Origin: Bacteroides sp. 43_108
GTDB lineage: Bacteria > Bacteroidota > Bacteroidia > Bacteroidales > Bacteroidaceae
Direction of reading: 5' to 3'
NCBI GenBank assembly: GCA_001915545.1
Contig: MNQS01000002.1
Location: 47,530-111,529 of the forward strand
DNA length: 64,000 bases
Part shown: piece after piece, positions 45,880 through 55,686 of the stretch
Position numbering within the stretch: the first letter of the stretch is position 1
Layout of the letters: each line of letters begins with the position of its first letter
Program-made: the position numbers and the translations under genes
Notes under the pieces: model-generated
What the model saw: the letters and a program-made list of their open reading frames with translations, nothing else
Told to the model about the DNA's origin: nothing
Database searches by the model: none

Positions 45880-46974
45880 TCATCGTGGAATAGTCTGCTC
45901 TGCTTCACCCGGTTTAATGAGAGGCAAGCGCACGCAGAAATGCTCCTCCGTACGTTCAATGTCAATACCGCGTCCATAAAGCAGCTTGTAACGGGCATTC
46001 AGATTATGCAGACCAATACGTACGCCTTCACTTGGGGATGTGCTGAAACGAGGCTGAATGCGGTTGCAGACCACAAGCCAATCATCGGTTTCGGTAGCTA
46101 TCGTTATCAACAGAGGCTTCTTACTGCTGACACGATTATGCTTGACAGCGTTTTCAATAAGAAGCTGAAGCGACATAGGAGGAATTCTGCGCGTACGGGC
46201 CGTTTCGGAAATCCGTATGTCGAACTGCAGACTTTCTTCGTAACGCATTTTCTGCAGATAGATGTAGGCATCAGTGTAAGCCATTTCCTGAGAAAGATCC
46301 ACTGTGCGGTTTCCGCTTTCCTGAAGAGAATAGCGCAGCACACTGGACAACTCATGTATGTAGTTCTTTGCTTTTTCTGGAGATTCGTCGACAAGAACCG
46401 ACAATGTATTCAAAGAATTGAAAAGCATGTGCGGATTGAGCTGGCTCTTGAGCGACTCGTACTGGCTTCGCGCATTTTCTGTAGCAAGCTTCTGATTCTC
46501 AACCGTCATAAGATGCTGTCTGCGAAGAAGGTACATGGCATAGGAAGAAGAGAAGACGACGATAGAGGTGACAAAATCGCGCATCGGATGGGTTATGGCA
46601 TACAGAACGGCATGAGGCTTGGCCACAAGCCCTGTACTGTGCGAGAAAACCAGCATGCGCGACAATTCGCCCAGAAATACGGCTCCGGCATAAATGAATA
46701 AAAACGAAAAGAGAACATGCCAGTTGGTAATGCGTCTCGACGGATCATTGAAATGGAATACTGCGGAATTTACAAGAAAAAGAATTATGGTCACGGCAAA
46801 ATAGCAGAGGCCTCCAACTATCACATTGAGAAGCGAACTCTGATAAACATGCTCGAAAATGGCCTCATTGTCAAGCGCCACCGACAGTTCTGGAAGAATA
46901 GTTGCCAAAGAAACTATCGATGAGACAACAATAAGAATCAAGATATTGCCTCTTATTTCATTATTTGTATCCAT
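45880..46974 (-). CDS. LytS/YehU-type sensor histidine kinase
   Basis: 364 residues. The N-terminal membrane domain has about four helices (10-30, 48-70, 87-107, 130-150). A short coiled coil (151-175) leads to the His_kinase (PF06580-type) domain with phospho-acceptor His182 in QLNPHMLFNSLN. The ATP-binding N-box is PPMSLQLLIENAVKHN near 275. No periplasmic sensor domain of size, so the ligand is probably a membrane signal. It forms a pair with the LytTR regulator 43 bp downstream. Confidence 0.95.
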   Translation of the reverse strand: MDTNNEIRGNILILIVVSSIVSLATILPELSVALDNEAIFEHVYQSSLLNVIVGGLCYFAVTIILFLVNSAVFHFNDPSRRITNWHVLFSFLFIYAGAVFLGELSRMLVFSHSTGLVAKPHAVLYAITHPMRDFVTSIVVFSSSYAMYLLRRQHLMTVENQKLATENARSQYESLKSQLNPHMLFNSLNTLSVLVDESPEKAKNYIHELSSVLRYSLQESGNRTVDLSQEMAYTDAYIYLQKMRYEESLQFDIRISETARTRRIPPMSLQLLIENAVKHNRVSSKKPLLITIATETDDWLVVCNRIQPRFSTSPSEGVRIGLHNLNARYKLLYGRGIDIERTEEHFCVRLPLIKPGEAEQTIPR

Positions 46975-47145
46975 AAAACAAAAATAAGGATTTGAGATGA
47001 ATTACTCATAAATATACTTAAATAAAAAAGCAACCAGTTTACACCTCAATCAAAAAGGAATATGTTCCAACTGCAGATAACTCCTGTTCAGACATGAAAA
47101 ACGACAATTCGCATGTAAATGGTCAAAGAGCTGACTTTTTGGTGC

Positions 47146-47153
47146 TACCTTTG
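47146..47153 (+). promoter_or_regulatory. -7 box (TACCTTTG) for the DUF368 gene
   Basis: TAnnTTTG match 71 bp before the ATG at 47224 and 173 bp before the family-like ATG at 47326. Confidence 0.5.
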
Positions 47154-47223
47154 CAGTGCACTTCAATAATAACTGTGCTTTTTCAAAGCGAACAACAGAT
47201 ATATATTAAGCAACGGCAATTTC

Positions 47224-48233
47224 ATGACAGGAATCGAAAACAATGCGATTGACGGACATGAATTGCCACAAGGTAAAAAGGAAGAAGGCAAGACAAAGCC
47301 ACACAAAATCAGAAAACAACAAATAATGGGAAGAAGCATTAAGGATTATGCCATGCTGATGCTTAAAGGCATGGGAATGGGCGCAGCAGACGTTGTTCCA
47401 GGGGTATCAGGAGGAACTATAGCTTTCATTGCAGGCATATACGATGAACTCATCAACTCCATTAAAAGCATCAACAGAGAAAGTCTGACTATGCTTTTCA
47501 CCGGGAAATTTAAAGCATTTGCAAAAAAATCAATGCACCGTTCCTGTTGGCTCTCATCTCCGGCATTGCCATCAGCGTTTTCTCTCTTGCCAAACTTATC
47601 ACATGGCTTCTGACAGAACAGCCGATATTGATATGGGCATTCTTCTTTGGACTTGTACTTGCTTCAACCTGGTTCGTAATGAAGGACATACGCGAATGGA
47701 ATGTTAAAACAATACCTACATTCATAGCGGGTGCAGCTATAGCCTACTACATTACAGTGGCAACACCTGCAGACACTCCTTCGAACCTGCTGTTCATATT
47801 CTGTTGCGGTGCAATTGCGATATGCGCAATGATTCTGCCGGGAATATCCGGAAGCTTCATACTAGTGCTACTCGGCAAATATTTCTATATAATGGATGCA
47901 GTAAAAACATTTGACATAGTTATACTAGCAGTATTCGGTGCAGGCGCATTCATTGGAATAACAACATTCTCAAGAGTATTGTCGTTTACACTTAGAAGAT
48001 TCAGAAATATGACTCTGGCCATGCTTACAGGATTTATGCTTGGATCACTCAACAAGGTATGGCCGTGGAAAGAAACAACGGAAATGACCATAAATGGAGA
48101 AACATTTGCAGCTGAAAGCAACATATTGCCGAATGTATACGTTGCAGAAGCTATTGGTCTTATGGCAATTGGATTTGCCAGTGTTTATATTTTGGAAAAA
48201 CTGTCTAATAAAATATCCCAACCTAAAAACTAA
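47224..48233 (+). pseudogene. DUF368 membrane protein (undecaprenyl-phosphate translocase family), split by a frameshift
   Basis: Two overlapping frames together make one DUF368 protein. The first (from 47224, or from the family-like ATG at 47326) has LKGMGMGAADVVPGVSGGT and ends out of frame. The second resumes at the same point as K-K-I-N-A-P-F-L-L-A-L-I-S-G and runs to 48233 with GISGSFILVLLG and several helices. The switch needs one extra A, or a -1 shift, within the seven A at 47523-47529. DUF368 proteins return undecaprenyl phosphate across the inner membrane, which links to the envelope-glycan genes downstream. Whether it is truly inactive, phase-variable, ribosomally frameshifted or a sequencing error cannot be settled here. 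Confidence 0.85.
47523..47529 (+). other. A7 slippery run at the DUF368 frame switch
   Basis: In the upstream frame the codons are GCA AAA AAA TCA, so the bases form A-AAA-AAA, the canonical -1 slippery heptamer. A clear stimulatory downstream stem or upstream Shine-Dalgarno is not evident. Homopolymer length change would equally restore the frame. Confidence 0.7.
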
Positions 48234-48252
48234 TAACCTTAAAATACCTAGA

Positions 48253-48452
48253 GGTCTCGAACAAAGAAACTAACGGACAGAACACACGATAGATAATATA
48301 TGAATAGTTGACGAGACCGTATAAGATTCCTCAGCCGCCATGTGGGAACACCGCGGCAGAGGATTAAAACAAACATTTTGTTTTCCATGCTCAAAATCTT
48401 TCAGCTTTTCAAGGCCGTGGCTTGATATCTCAATTGATATAGAGCCACGGTC
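48253..48452 (+). ncRNA. structured intergenic region, possible small RNA or long 3' UTR
   Basis: The 388-bp gap 48234-48621 has no convincing gene but four nested or serial pairings. GGTCTCG (48253) pairs with CGAGACC (48312). CCTCAGCCGC (48329) pairs with GCGGCAGAGG (48353, one mismatch). AAAACAAA (48366) pairs with TTTGTTTT (48377). GGCCGTGGCT-n2-ATATC (48413) pairs with GATAT-n2-AGCCACGGTC (48436, one G-U). No matching promoter was found inside, so it could simply be a structured 3' UTR of the DUF368 gene. Confidence 0.3.
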
Positions 48453-48580
48453 TTGAACTTTTATACATATATACTGAAGTAAAGAAGATTGCAAAACGTA
48501 AATACAGCACATTGACAAACAAAAGAAGGATAAAAACAGAATATATGCTGGCAAGATGTTATTTATCTGATTAATAGAAT

Positions 48581-48588
48581 TAAATTTG
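48581..48588 (+). promoter_or_regulatory. -7 box (TAAATTTG) for the GT2 operon
   Basis: TAnnTTTG match 34 bp before ATG 48622. Confidence 0.55.
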
Positions 48589-48621
48589 CACATTATCTGA
48601 AAAATTGGAATTTCACGTTAG

Positions 48622-49596
48622 ATGGAAAACGGTGGCAGACTAATCATCGTGGTACCGTGCTTCAATGAAGAAGAAGTACTACAAGATACCAATAGGCAAC
48701 TGTGCATGATTGCTGAAAAACTTGAAAAAGACGGCAAGATTGACAGCTGCAGAATTCTGTATGTGGATGACGGAAGCAAAGACAATACATGGAAAATCAT
48801 CAGAGAACTGTGTTCCTGCGGAGATACATTGTGCAAGAATGGTATGCAACGCGTTTGCGGTATAAAGCTTGCGCACAATGTAGGCCATCAGAGAGCATTG
48901 TGGGCCGGACTGAATGAAGCCTGTCCCAAGTGCGACGCCGTAATATCCATCGACGCGGATCTGCAGGATGACGAAAACTGCATTGCAGACATGGTGGACA
49001 AATTCCACAATGGTGCAGACATCGTATATGGAGTAAGGAAGGAAAGATCTACCGACACAGTGTTCAAAAGAGTTACAGCACAAGCTTTCTACAGATTCAT
49101 GCAGGCTATGGGTGGCGACATTGTTTACAACCATGCAGACTACAGACTTATGAGCAGACGCAGTCTGGAGGCGTTGCTGGAGTATCCTGAACGCAACCTG
49201 TTTCTTAGAGGAATGGTAAGGCTTGTTGGGTTCAACACTGCAGAAGTGTACTACGACCGCAAGGAAAGGACGGCAGGAGAATCAAAGTATCCGCTCTCGA
49301 AAATGATAAACTTCGCAATAGACGGCATTACATCATTTTCGGTAAAACCTTTGAGGATAATAGTAACATTGGGATTTGTATTCATTCTGATTTCCATAAT
49401 CGCCATTGTTTACGGTCTGATTTCATACATTGACGGAAACGCAGTCGAAGGCTGGACATCTCTTATTGTCAGTATATGGTTCATAGGCGGATGCATTCTC
49501 GTAGGACTGGGAATAGTTGGAGAATATATAGGAAAAATTTATACAGAAGTCAAACATAGGCCTCTGTTCACAAAGGAAGAAACCATTAATATATGA
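48622..49596 (+). CDS. GT2 polyprenyl-phosphate glycosyltransferase (DPM1/GtrB-like)
   Basis: 324 residues. A GT-A domain (about 1-230) has VVPCFNEEEVL at the start, VDDGSKDNTW, and the DXD-type ISIDADLQDD near 112-121. Two C-terminal transmembrane helices follow (about 245-275 and 285-310, RIIVTLGFVFILISIIAIVYGL and IVSIWFIGGCILVGLGIVG). Such enzymes load a sugar on undecaprenyl phosphate for flipping. It overlaps the next gene by 4 bp, and a GtrA-type flippase gene is third in the operon, a consistent pathway. Confidence 0.93.
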   Translation: MENGGRLIIVVPCFNEEEVLQDTNRQLCMIAEKLEKDGKIDSCRILYVDDGSKDNTWKIIRELCSCGDTLCKNGMQRVCGIKLAHNVGHQRALWAGLNEACPKCDAVISIDADLQDDENCIADMVDKFHNGADIVYGVRKERSTDTVFKRVTAQAFYRFMQAMGGDIVYNHADYRLMSRRSLEALLEYPERNLFLRGMVRLVGFNTAEVYYDRKERTAGESKYPLSKMINFAIDGITSFSVKPLRIIVTLGFVFILISIIAIVYGLISYIDGNAVEGWTSLIVSIWFIGGCILVGLGIVGEYIGKIYTEVKHRPLFTKEETINI

Positions 49597-51584
49597 AAAA
49601 ATTCTTTAGAGCCATGGCATTCGTATTGGGATGCCAGGCAACAGCGTTGATATTGACGTTCCTCCTGCGCCTGCTGATGTTTTCAGCATGCCACGATATG
49701 ATTGGAGACGAAAGTGCAGGAAGTTTTACGACGCAGGCAACGGCATTCGTCAAGGGAATATGGTTTGACACCGTTATCGGGTGCTACATATCCATATTAC
49801 CGCTGACACTAATGTGCATCTGCGGAATAATCGGATATTACAGAAAATGGATTATGCGCTTTGTTGTCATTTATACATCAGTGCTCTATACGCTGGTATT
49901 CTTGATTTCATCGGCCAACATCCCATACTTCAAATATTTCTTCAAGAACATCAATTCTTCCATATTCGAATGGTTCGAGTATAAGGAGCAGACCGCTATG
50001 ATGGTTACGGAAGAGGCATCATATCTGGTATACCTTATACCATTCATTGTTGCTACAATTGCATACATAACAGTAGCACAACACATTGGATGCAGCATGC
50101 TGAAAGCCAATCATGCAGAAAGAGGAGGCATGGGCATACGAGAAAGAATAATGGCTGTCGGGGTTAGTTGTGTGCTGATCGGTGCGTGCATCTTCGGAAT
50201 AAGAGGGCGTGTAGGATACAATCCTATAAAGATAAGTGCGGCTTACTACTGCAACGATGCGTTTCTGAATCAGTTGGGAGTAAGTCCTACGTTCAATCTG
50301 CTTACAAGCGTTATGGACGACAACAGAAAAGACAACATGGACCTGAATCTCATGGACGACAAACAGGCTGTGGAGAACATAAAGACGCTGTTGGGGCGCA
50401 ACGAGCCTAAGGAGCCGGGGCTATCTCCTATTCGCAAACACATTGACGGCAAAGACACAGAATTCAAAGGAAGAAATGTAGTACTGATATTCATGGAATC
50501 AATGTCGGCAGATCTTATGGGACATTTCGGCAACAAAGACAACATCACACCGTTCCTGGACAGCTTGATGATAAAATCAATGGCATTCCATAATTTCTTC
50601 TCGGCCGGTATTCATACAAACCACGGAATGTTTGCCACATTATATTCATTTCCTGCAATAATGAAAAAGAATATGATGAAGAATACCGTCATACCTAATA
50701 TTTCTGGACTTCCAACGGTTCTGAAGGACAATGGATACGCTACAATGTTCTTCATGACACACGAAAGCCAATATGACAACATGAATGCATTTTTCAGGAC
50801 AAACGGATTCGACGAAATATACTCTCAGGAAGATTATCCGGCAGACAAGGTTGTAAACGGATTCGGTGTACAAGACGACTTTTTGTTCGATTATGCCATA
50901 CCGGTACTAAATAAACATGCCTCGGAAGGAAACAAGCCGTTCTTTGCATGTCTGCTGTCAATCAGCAACCATCCGCCATACATGGTACCTGAGTATTTCC
51001 ACCCGAAGAACAATGATGTAGAAAAACAGATTGTGGAATATGCAGACTGGTCAATAAAGAAATTCTTCAGTCAGGCATGCAGACAACCATGGTTCGACAA
51101 CACAATATTCATACTCGTAGGAGACCACGGAAAGCTTGTCGGCAAAGCTGACTGCGAGATGCCTCAAAGCTACAACCATGTACCTTTCATGATTTACGGC
51201 AAGGGTATAGAGCCTAAAGAATTGTTCAACTTCGGAGGCCAGGTAGACATTGCACCGACTGTTCTGGGACTGCTCGGCATGGAATATGACCAAATAGGCC
51301 TAGGCGTGGATCTGCTCGGCGAGAAACGTCCATGCATGTACTTCACAGCAGACAATATGGTAGGTGCAAGAAATGAGAGTCATTTCTACTTTTATGAGCC
51401 TGCTACGGAAACCGAATATTTCTACGACTGCAACGACTTTAAAATGTCTGTGAGCAAAGACAAGAGCCATCCGGATTTCAAAATGCTGAAAAACTACAGT
51501 TTTTCAATGATACAGGGTGCGCAGTGGCTTATAAATGAAGGATACACTACGTCTAAAAGAGCCTTGGGAGAGACTACAAAGTAA
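49593..51584 (+). CDS. LTA synthase family (sulfatase-fold) membrane phosphotransferase
   Basis: 663 residues. Four or five N-terminal transmembrane helices (to about 205) precede an alkaline-phosphatase/sulfatase-fold periplasmic domain (about 290-640). Metal ligand Glu302 is in IFMESMSAD, nucleophile Thr342 in AGIHTNHGMFATLY, and GDHGKLV near 510 supplies further ligands. Gram-positive relatives polymerise phosphoglycerol; Gram-negative ones transfer phosphoglycerol or phosphoethanolamine to glycans. The presence of CDP-glycerol-type genes elsewhere in the window makes a phosphoglycerol role worth testing, but the fold does not decide it. Confidence 0.92.
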   Translation: MKKFFRAMAFVLGCQATALILTFLLRLLMFSACHDMIGDESAGSFTTQATAFVKGIWFDTVIGCYISILPLTLMCICGIIGYYRKWIMRFVVIYTSVLYTLVFLISSANIPYFKYFFKNINSSIFEWFEYKEQTAMMVTEEASYLVYLIPFIVATIAYITVAQHIGCSMLKANHAERGGMGIRERIMAVGVSCVLIGACIFGIRGRVGYNPIKISAAYYCNDAFLNQLGVSPTFNLLTSVMDDNRKDNMDLNLMDDKQAVENIKTLLGRNEPKEPGLSPIRKHIDGKDTEFKGRNVVLIFMESMSADLMGHFGNKDNITPFLDSLMIKSMAFHNFFSAGIHTNHGMFATLYSFPAIMKKNMMKNTVIPNISGLPTVLKDNGYATMFFMTHESQYDNMNAFFRTNGFDEIYSQEDYPADKVVNGFGVQDDFLFDYAIPVLNKHASEGNKPFFACLLSISNHPPYMVPEYFHPKNNDVEKQIVEYADWSIKKFFSQACRQPWFDNTIFILVGDHGKLVGKADCEMPQSYNHVPFMIYGKGIEPKELFNFGGQVDIAPTVLGLLGMEYDQIGLGVDLLGEKRPCMYFTADNMVGARNESHFYFYEPATETEYFYDCNDFKMSVSKDKSHPDFKMLKNYSFSMIQGAQWLINEGYTTSKRALGETTK

Positions 51585-51587
51585 AAT

Positions 51588-51998
51588 ATGAAAATAAAAG
51601 ACGAACATAAGGAAAAACTATTTCAGTTCATAAGATTTGCTTCTGTAGGAGCAATATGCACTGCGCTCCACTATGCAATATATTATGTACTGCAGAAGTT
51701 TGTATCACCAACCCCGGCATATACAGCAGGATATGCTCTGTCTTTTATATGCAATTATTTCCTGACGACGTTCTTCACATTCAAATCAAAAACATCAGCC
51801 GGCAATGCTCTTGGCTTTGCCGGCTGTCACGCTGTAAATTATCTCATCAGCATAGGACTGCTGAATCTGTTCATCTATCTGGGAATAGACAAGTTGATAG
51901 CACCTATTTTAGTTCTTGCTATCGCTATTCCGGTAAATTTCATTCTGCTCAGAACACTGTTTGTCACACTAAGCAGAAAGAAAGAGAAAAAGAAATAG
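51588..51998 (+). CDS. GtrA family membrane protein
   Basis: 136 residues, four transmembrane helices, with the family motif RFASVGAICTALHYAIYY and FICNYFLTTFFTFKSK. GtrA-like proteins are thought to flip polyprenyl-phosphate sugars made by GtrB-like GT2 enzymes. It starts 3 bp after the LTA-synthase-like gene and closes the operon. Basic tail (SRKKEKKK). Confidence 0.93.
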   Translation: MKIKDEHKEKLFQFIRFASVGAICTALHYAIYYVLQKFVSPTPAYTAGYALSFICNYFLTTFFTFKSKTSAGNALGFAGCHAVNYLISIGLLNLFIYLGIDKLIAPILVLAIAIPVNFILLRTLFVTLSRKKEKKK

Positions 51999-52016
51999 GA
52001 ATAGAAATAATCTTGT

Positions 52017-53729
52017 TCAACGGACTTTCTTAAACTTGAACAGTCCCTGAATGGCCTTGGCGCCATCATAACGCCTATCGGCTCTGAACACTTCTTCCAA
52101 TTCGTAATCAGGGAAAACATCAGCAAAGATACCGTATGCATCGTCTACAGTCATCCATATATATCCTTCGGCAGGCTTGTCCTTTGCGAATATTCTGACG
52201 CGGTCATTAAGATAATAGTTCAAGCCAAAGAAATGCAGAGGATTACCATATTCCTTAAGATCTACTTCCTTAAAAGAATATATATTGCCTTCAGGAACAA
52301 TTTCATTAACCTTTGCGGCCAGTCCTTTAACTGATTGCGGTTTCAACACGGCAGGCTGATATACGGCATCGAATGCAATGTAAAAGCCGAATGTAAGAGC
52401 TATAAGAAGGTACAAATGTCTTACTGTAACCATATGACGTTCACAAGCCATCCACATAGCGGAAAGAACTATAGGCACTAATGCAAACAAGCTTATGAAG
52501 ATGTTTACATCACTAAGTGATCTGATAAGTGCCATATTTTCTGCAGCATTCTTGCCTGATATAAGCGATGAAGGCACAAAATCAAGCTTCACTATTACAA
52601 ATACCAGAAATACAAGTATGAACACTACGCTCAAAACCGAACCATAAATCTTTACTGAAAGTGAATGCTTCTTTACAAGCCACAGCATGTACTCAGCAAT
52701 AAAATAAGCCACGAACGGATACACCGGCATAATATATACGCTGCGTTTGCTTGACGGTATGCAATAGAAAACAAATATCAGCACTGCTGCAAGCAATGAA
52801 TACTGGCGACAAGGATCCATACCTCTGAAACCAGTCCACATACGATTGAAGAACTGCTTGAACGTACAATCTGGCTTCTTATACTTCAAACCGAAGAGAG
52901 AGAACAGAATCAGTAAAGTCCATGGAGCAAAACCTGATATAAGAGTAATAAAATTATAATACAGCGGTTCTTCATGCGACTCATAAGTCATCTGACCGGT
53001 AAAACGTCCGAAGTTCTCTTCACAGACAAGCGAAAGGAACGATTCACCGCCTTGCTGATAAGCTGCAACATACCAGCACAGAGGCAATACCATAGAACAG
53101 ATACCAAGGCCAAACATGTACAAGAATACACGCCAGAACTTATATCCGTGAAGAAGCAGAAATACACCTGCAACCAGACAAGGCAACAACGCTCCAACAG
53201 GGCCCTTGGTCAGCGTAGCTACAGACATACACAAGACGGCAACCAACGGGAAACCTTTAAGCCCGCGTTCCCACCAGCGGTATAGAGAATAAATGGCACA
53301 AACTACAGCAGCAGTCAGTACCATATCTACACGGCAATTCACTCCTGCACGATGAATCTCAAAAGCAGTGAACAGCACTGCCGATGCTATAAAAGCTACC
53401 TGTACACCACGTCGTCTTGCAAAAAAGCAGAAACCGGCCATAGTCATTACAATTACCGCCAATGCTGACGGAAGACGCGAAGTATATTCATTTACACTAC
53501 CCGTAATCAAAGAAAAAGCAGCTATGCACCAATGAAAGAATGGCGGTTTATACGGAATATCTCCACCGTTGTTCTCCGGTAGAATCCAGTTGCCGGTCTT
53601 CAGCATAGTAAGAGCTACAACGCTTTCGCGTGGCTCGCCCTTTGTATAGAACTCCGTCTGCCCGATAAACGGCAATATAGACAATGCACACACTGCAAGA
53701 AGAATCCAAAAAGCCTTGTTCGTTTTCAT
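52017..53729 (-). CDS. ArnT/PMT-like family 39 glycosyltransferase
   Basis: 570 residues. About 11-12 transmembrane helices cover 1-430, with a C-terminal periplasmic domain (about 450-570). The first periplasmic loop has TEFYTKGEPRES (acidic Glu of GEPRE) and YKPPFFHW, matching the ArnT catalytic loop. ArnT-type enzymes transfer a sugar from undecaprenyl phosphate to lipid A or glycans in the periplasm. Here the GT2 and GtrA genes next door (convergent) could supply the lipid-linked donor. Same strand as the ABC exporter 62 bp upstream. Confidence 0.9.
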   Translation of the reverse strand: MKTNKAFWILLAVCALSILPFIGQTEFYTKGEPRESVVALTMLKTGNWILPENNGGDIPYKPPFFHWCIAAFSLITGSVNEYTSRLPSALAVIVMTMAGFCFFARRRGVQVAFIASAVLFTAFEIHRAGVNCRVDMVLTAAVVCAIYSLYRWWERGLKGFPLVAVLCMSVATLTKGPVGALLPCLVAGVFLLLHGYKFWRVFLYMFGLGICSMVLPLCWYVAAYQQGGESFLSLVCEENFGRFTGQMTYESHEEPLYYNFITLISGFAPWTLLILFSLFGLKYKKPDCTFKQFFNRMWTGFRGMDPCRQYSLLAAVLIFVFYCIPSSKRSVYIMPVYPFVAYFIAEYMLWLVKKHSLSVKIYGSVLSVVFILVFLVFVIVKLDFVPSSLISGKNAAENMALIRSLSDVNIFISLFALVPIVLSAMWMACERHMVTVRHLYLLIALTFGFYIAFDAVYQPAVLKPQSVKGLAAKVNEIVPEGNIYSFKEVDLKEYGNPLHFFGLNYYLNDRVRIFAKDKPAEGYIWMTVDDAYGIFADVFPDYELEEVFRADRRYDGAKAIQGLFKFKKVR

Positions 53730-53791
53730 ATCTGGGATAATATGTAGATTCGTTAATGTTCAGATTTACTAATAATTGCAAAGGCATCAAA

Positions 53792-55621
53792 CTATAAAGC
53801 CTGCATATCGTTCAGCTTCTTATAATAGCCGTCCATTGCAAGCAACTCTTCATGAGTACCGCGTTCGACAATCTCACCTTCGTGGAGTACACATATCTCG
53901 TCTGCATTCTTTATAGTGGAAAGACGATGTGCAATCGCAATTGTAGTACGCGATTTCATAAGTCTTTCCAGTGCATCCTGAACCAGTTTTTCTGATTCGG
54001 TGTCGAGTGCAGATGTTGCCTCATCCAAAATAAGTACAGGCGGGTTCTTCAGAACGGCACGCGCAATGGATATACGCTGTCTCTGACCTCCAGACAATCG
54101 GCAGCCGCGATCACCGATATTGGTGTTGTATCCGTCTTCCATTTCCATGATGAAGTCATGGGCATTTGCAATTTTAGCAGCCTGTTCAACCTGTTCTTGC
54201 GTTGCATTTTCCACACCGAAAGCGATGTTGTTGTACACAGTATCATTGAACAAGATTGCTTCCTGATTGACATTACCAATGATAGAACGCAGAGAATGTA
54301 TCGACATGTCCTTTATGTTTACTCCGTCAATAAGTATTTCGCCACTCTGTACATCATGGTAACGAGGAATAAGATCTACCAAAGTTGACTTTCCGGAACC
54401 AGACTGGCCTACCAACGCAATAGTACGTCCCTTTTCTATCTTAAGATTGATATGCTTAAGAATCTCTCTTTCTCCGTTATAACTGAAAGACACATCCTTG
54501 AACACTATAGACTCATTAAGTCCAGAAATCTGAACCGGCGACTCCTTCTCTCTAATATTATTCTCTGCATTAAGTATTTTGTTGATACGCTCCATAGAAG
54601 CCAGTCCCTTAGGAATGCTGTAACCGGCTTTTGAAAAATCCTTAAGCGGCTGAAGCATAGAATAAAGAATCACCAGATAGTAAATGAATGTACTTGCATC
54701 TATAGGAGAGTTATCTGACAATATGAGCGAACCGCCGAACCAAAGAACAACAACAATCATACATGTTCCGAGGAATTCGCTGACAGGATGCGCCGCCGAT
54801 TGACGTATTGCAACCTTAAGAGCTGCATTTCTGTATTCATTGTTTACAGCAACGAAACGTCTGTTCATTTTATCCTCCGCAATGAAAGCCTTGATGATTC
54901 TGAGTCCGCCGAGCGTTTCCTCTATCTGGCTCAATCCGTCGCTCCATTTCGACTGCGCATAAAGAGATTTGCGCTTCAACTTACGTCCAATCGAACCTAT
55001 ACCCCATGCCAGGAACGGAACAACGAGCAATGTGAACAAAGTCAGTTGCCAGCTTATTGCTATCAGTGTAGAAAAGTATATAACGATAAATATAGGATTC
55101 TTTATGAGCATGTCCAAAGAATTCGTGATAGACGAATCAACTTCGTTCACATCGGTACTAACTCTTGCAAGTATATCACCTTTCCTTTCTTCTGAAAAGA
55201 ATGAAAGAGGCAAACGCAGGATTTTAGCATAAATTTCCAAACGAATGTCTCTCACAATTCCAGTTCTGATAGGCATAAGGCAAGCCGAACCGCCAAAATA
55301 AGCACCGGTTTTAAGAAGCGTCATCAATGCAAGCCCGAAACCAAGCATAAGCAAAGTCGTAGACGGTCCGTAGGTATTGACCAGCGTCTGAGAATAATAA
55401 TACAGATTATTTATGGCAGTATCCTTCAGATTGCCCGTACCCCACTCTATGAACCGATAAGTTTCAGTCTCAATACCGAACAATATGTTCAGTATCGGAA
55501 GAAGCAATGTGAAAGAAAACACATTGAATACGGCTGTAAGGATATTGAAGCTGAATGTTCCGATTACAAATCTCTTGTAAGGTCGGAAATACTTGCCCAT
55601 TATTTTAAAAAACTCCTTCAT
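53792..55621 (-). CDS. ABC exporter, MsbA-like half transporter
   Basis: 609 residues. Six transmembrane helices (about 15-330) are fused to an ATPase domain. Walker A GQSGSGKST lies near 400, the signature LSGGQRQRIS near 505, Walker B VLILDEATSALD, and the switch histidine in IAHRLSTI. The fold and length suit lipid A or drug exporters; in an LPS-biosynthesis neighbourhood lipid A flipping is plausible but not proven. No NBD residue is missing. Confidence 0.93.
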   Translation of the reverse strand: MKEFFKIMGKYFRPYKRFVIGTFSFNILTAVFNVFSFTLLLPILNILFGIETETYRFIEWGTGNLKDTAINNLYYYSQTLVNTYGPSTTLLMLGFGLALMTLLKTGAYFGGSACLMPIRTGIVRDIRLEIYAKILRLPLSFFSEERKGDILARVSTDVNEVDSSITNSLDMLIKNPIFIVIYFSTLIAISWQLTLFTLLVVPFLAWGIGSIGRKLKRKSLYAQSKWSDGLSQIEETLGGLRIIKAFIAEDKMNRRFVAVNNEYRNAALKVAIRQSAAHPVSEFLGTCMIVVVLWFGGSLILSDNSPIDASTFIYYLVILYSMLQPLKDFSKAGYSIPKGLASMERINKILNAENNIREKESPVQISGLNESIVFKDVSFSYNGEREILKHINLKIEKGRTIALVGQSGSGKSTLVDLIPRYHDVQSGEILIDGVNIKDMSIHSLRSIIGNVNQEAILFNDTVYNNIAFGVENATQEQVEQAAKIANAHDFIMEMEDGYNTNIGDRGCRLSGGQRQRISIARAVLKNPPVLILDEATSALDTESEKLVQDALERLMKSRTTIAIAHRLSTIKNADEICVLHEGEIVERGTHEELLAMDGYYKKLNDMQAL

Positions 55622-55686
55622 ATTCGATAGTGTGATTTATGTTAGGAATACTTAGAAAGATCGTCAAATAAAGTAAGATGCCGGCG

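Noticed and set aside
48270..48593. Minus-strand 107-codon open frame in the DUF368-GT2 gap
   Set aside because: It covers several hairpins and the GT2 promoter, has no recognisable domain or start context, and its composition is like non-coding DNA.
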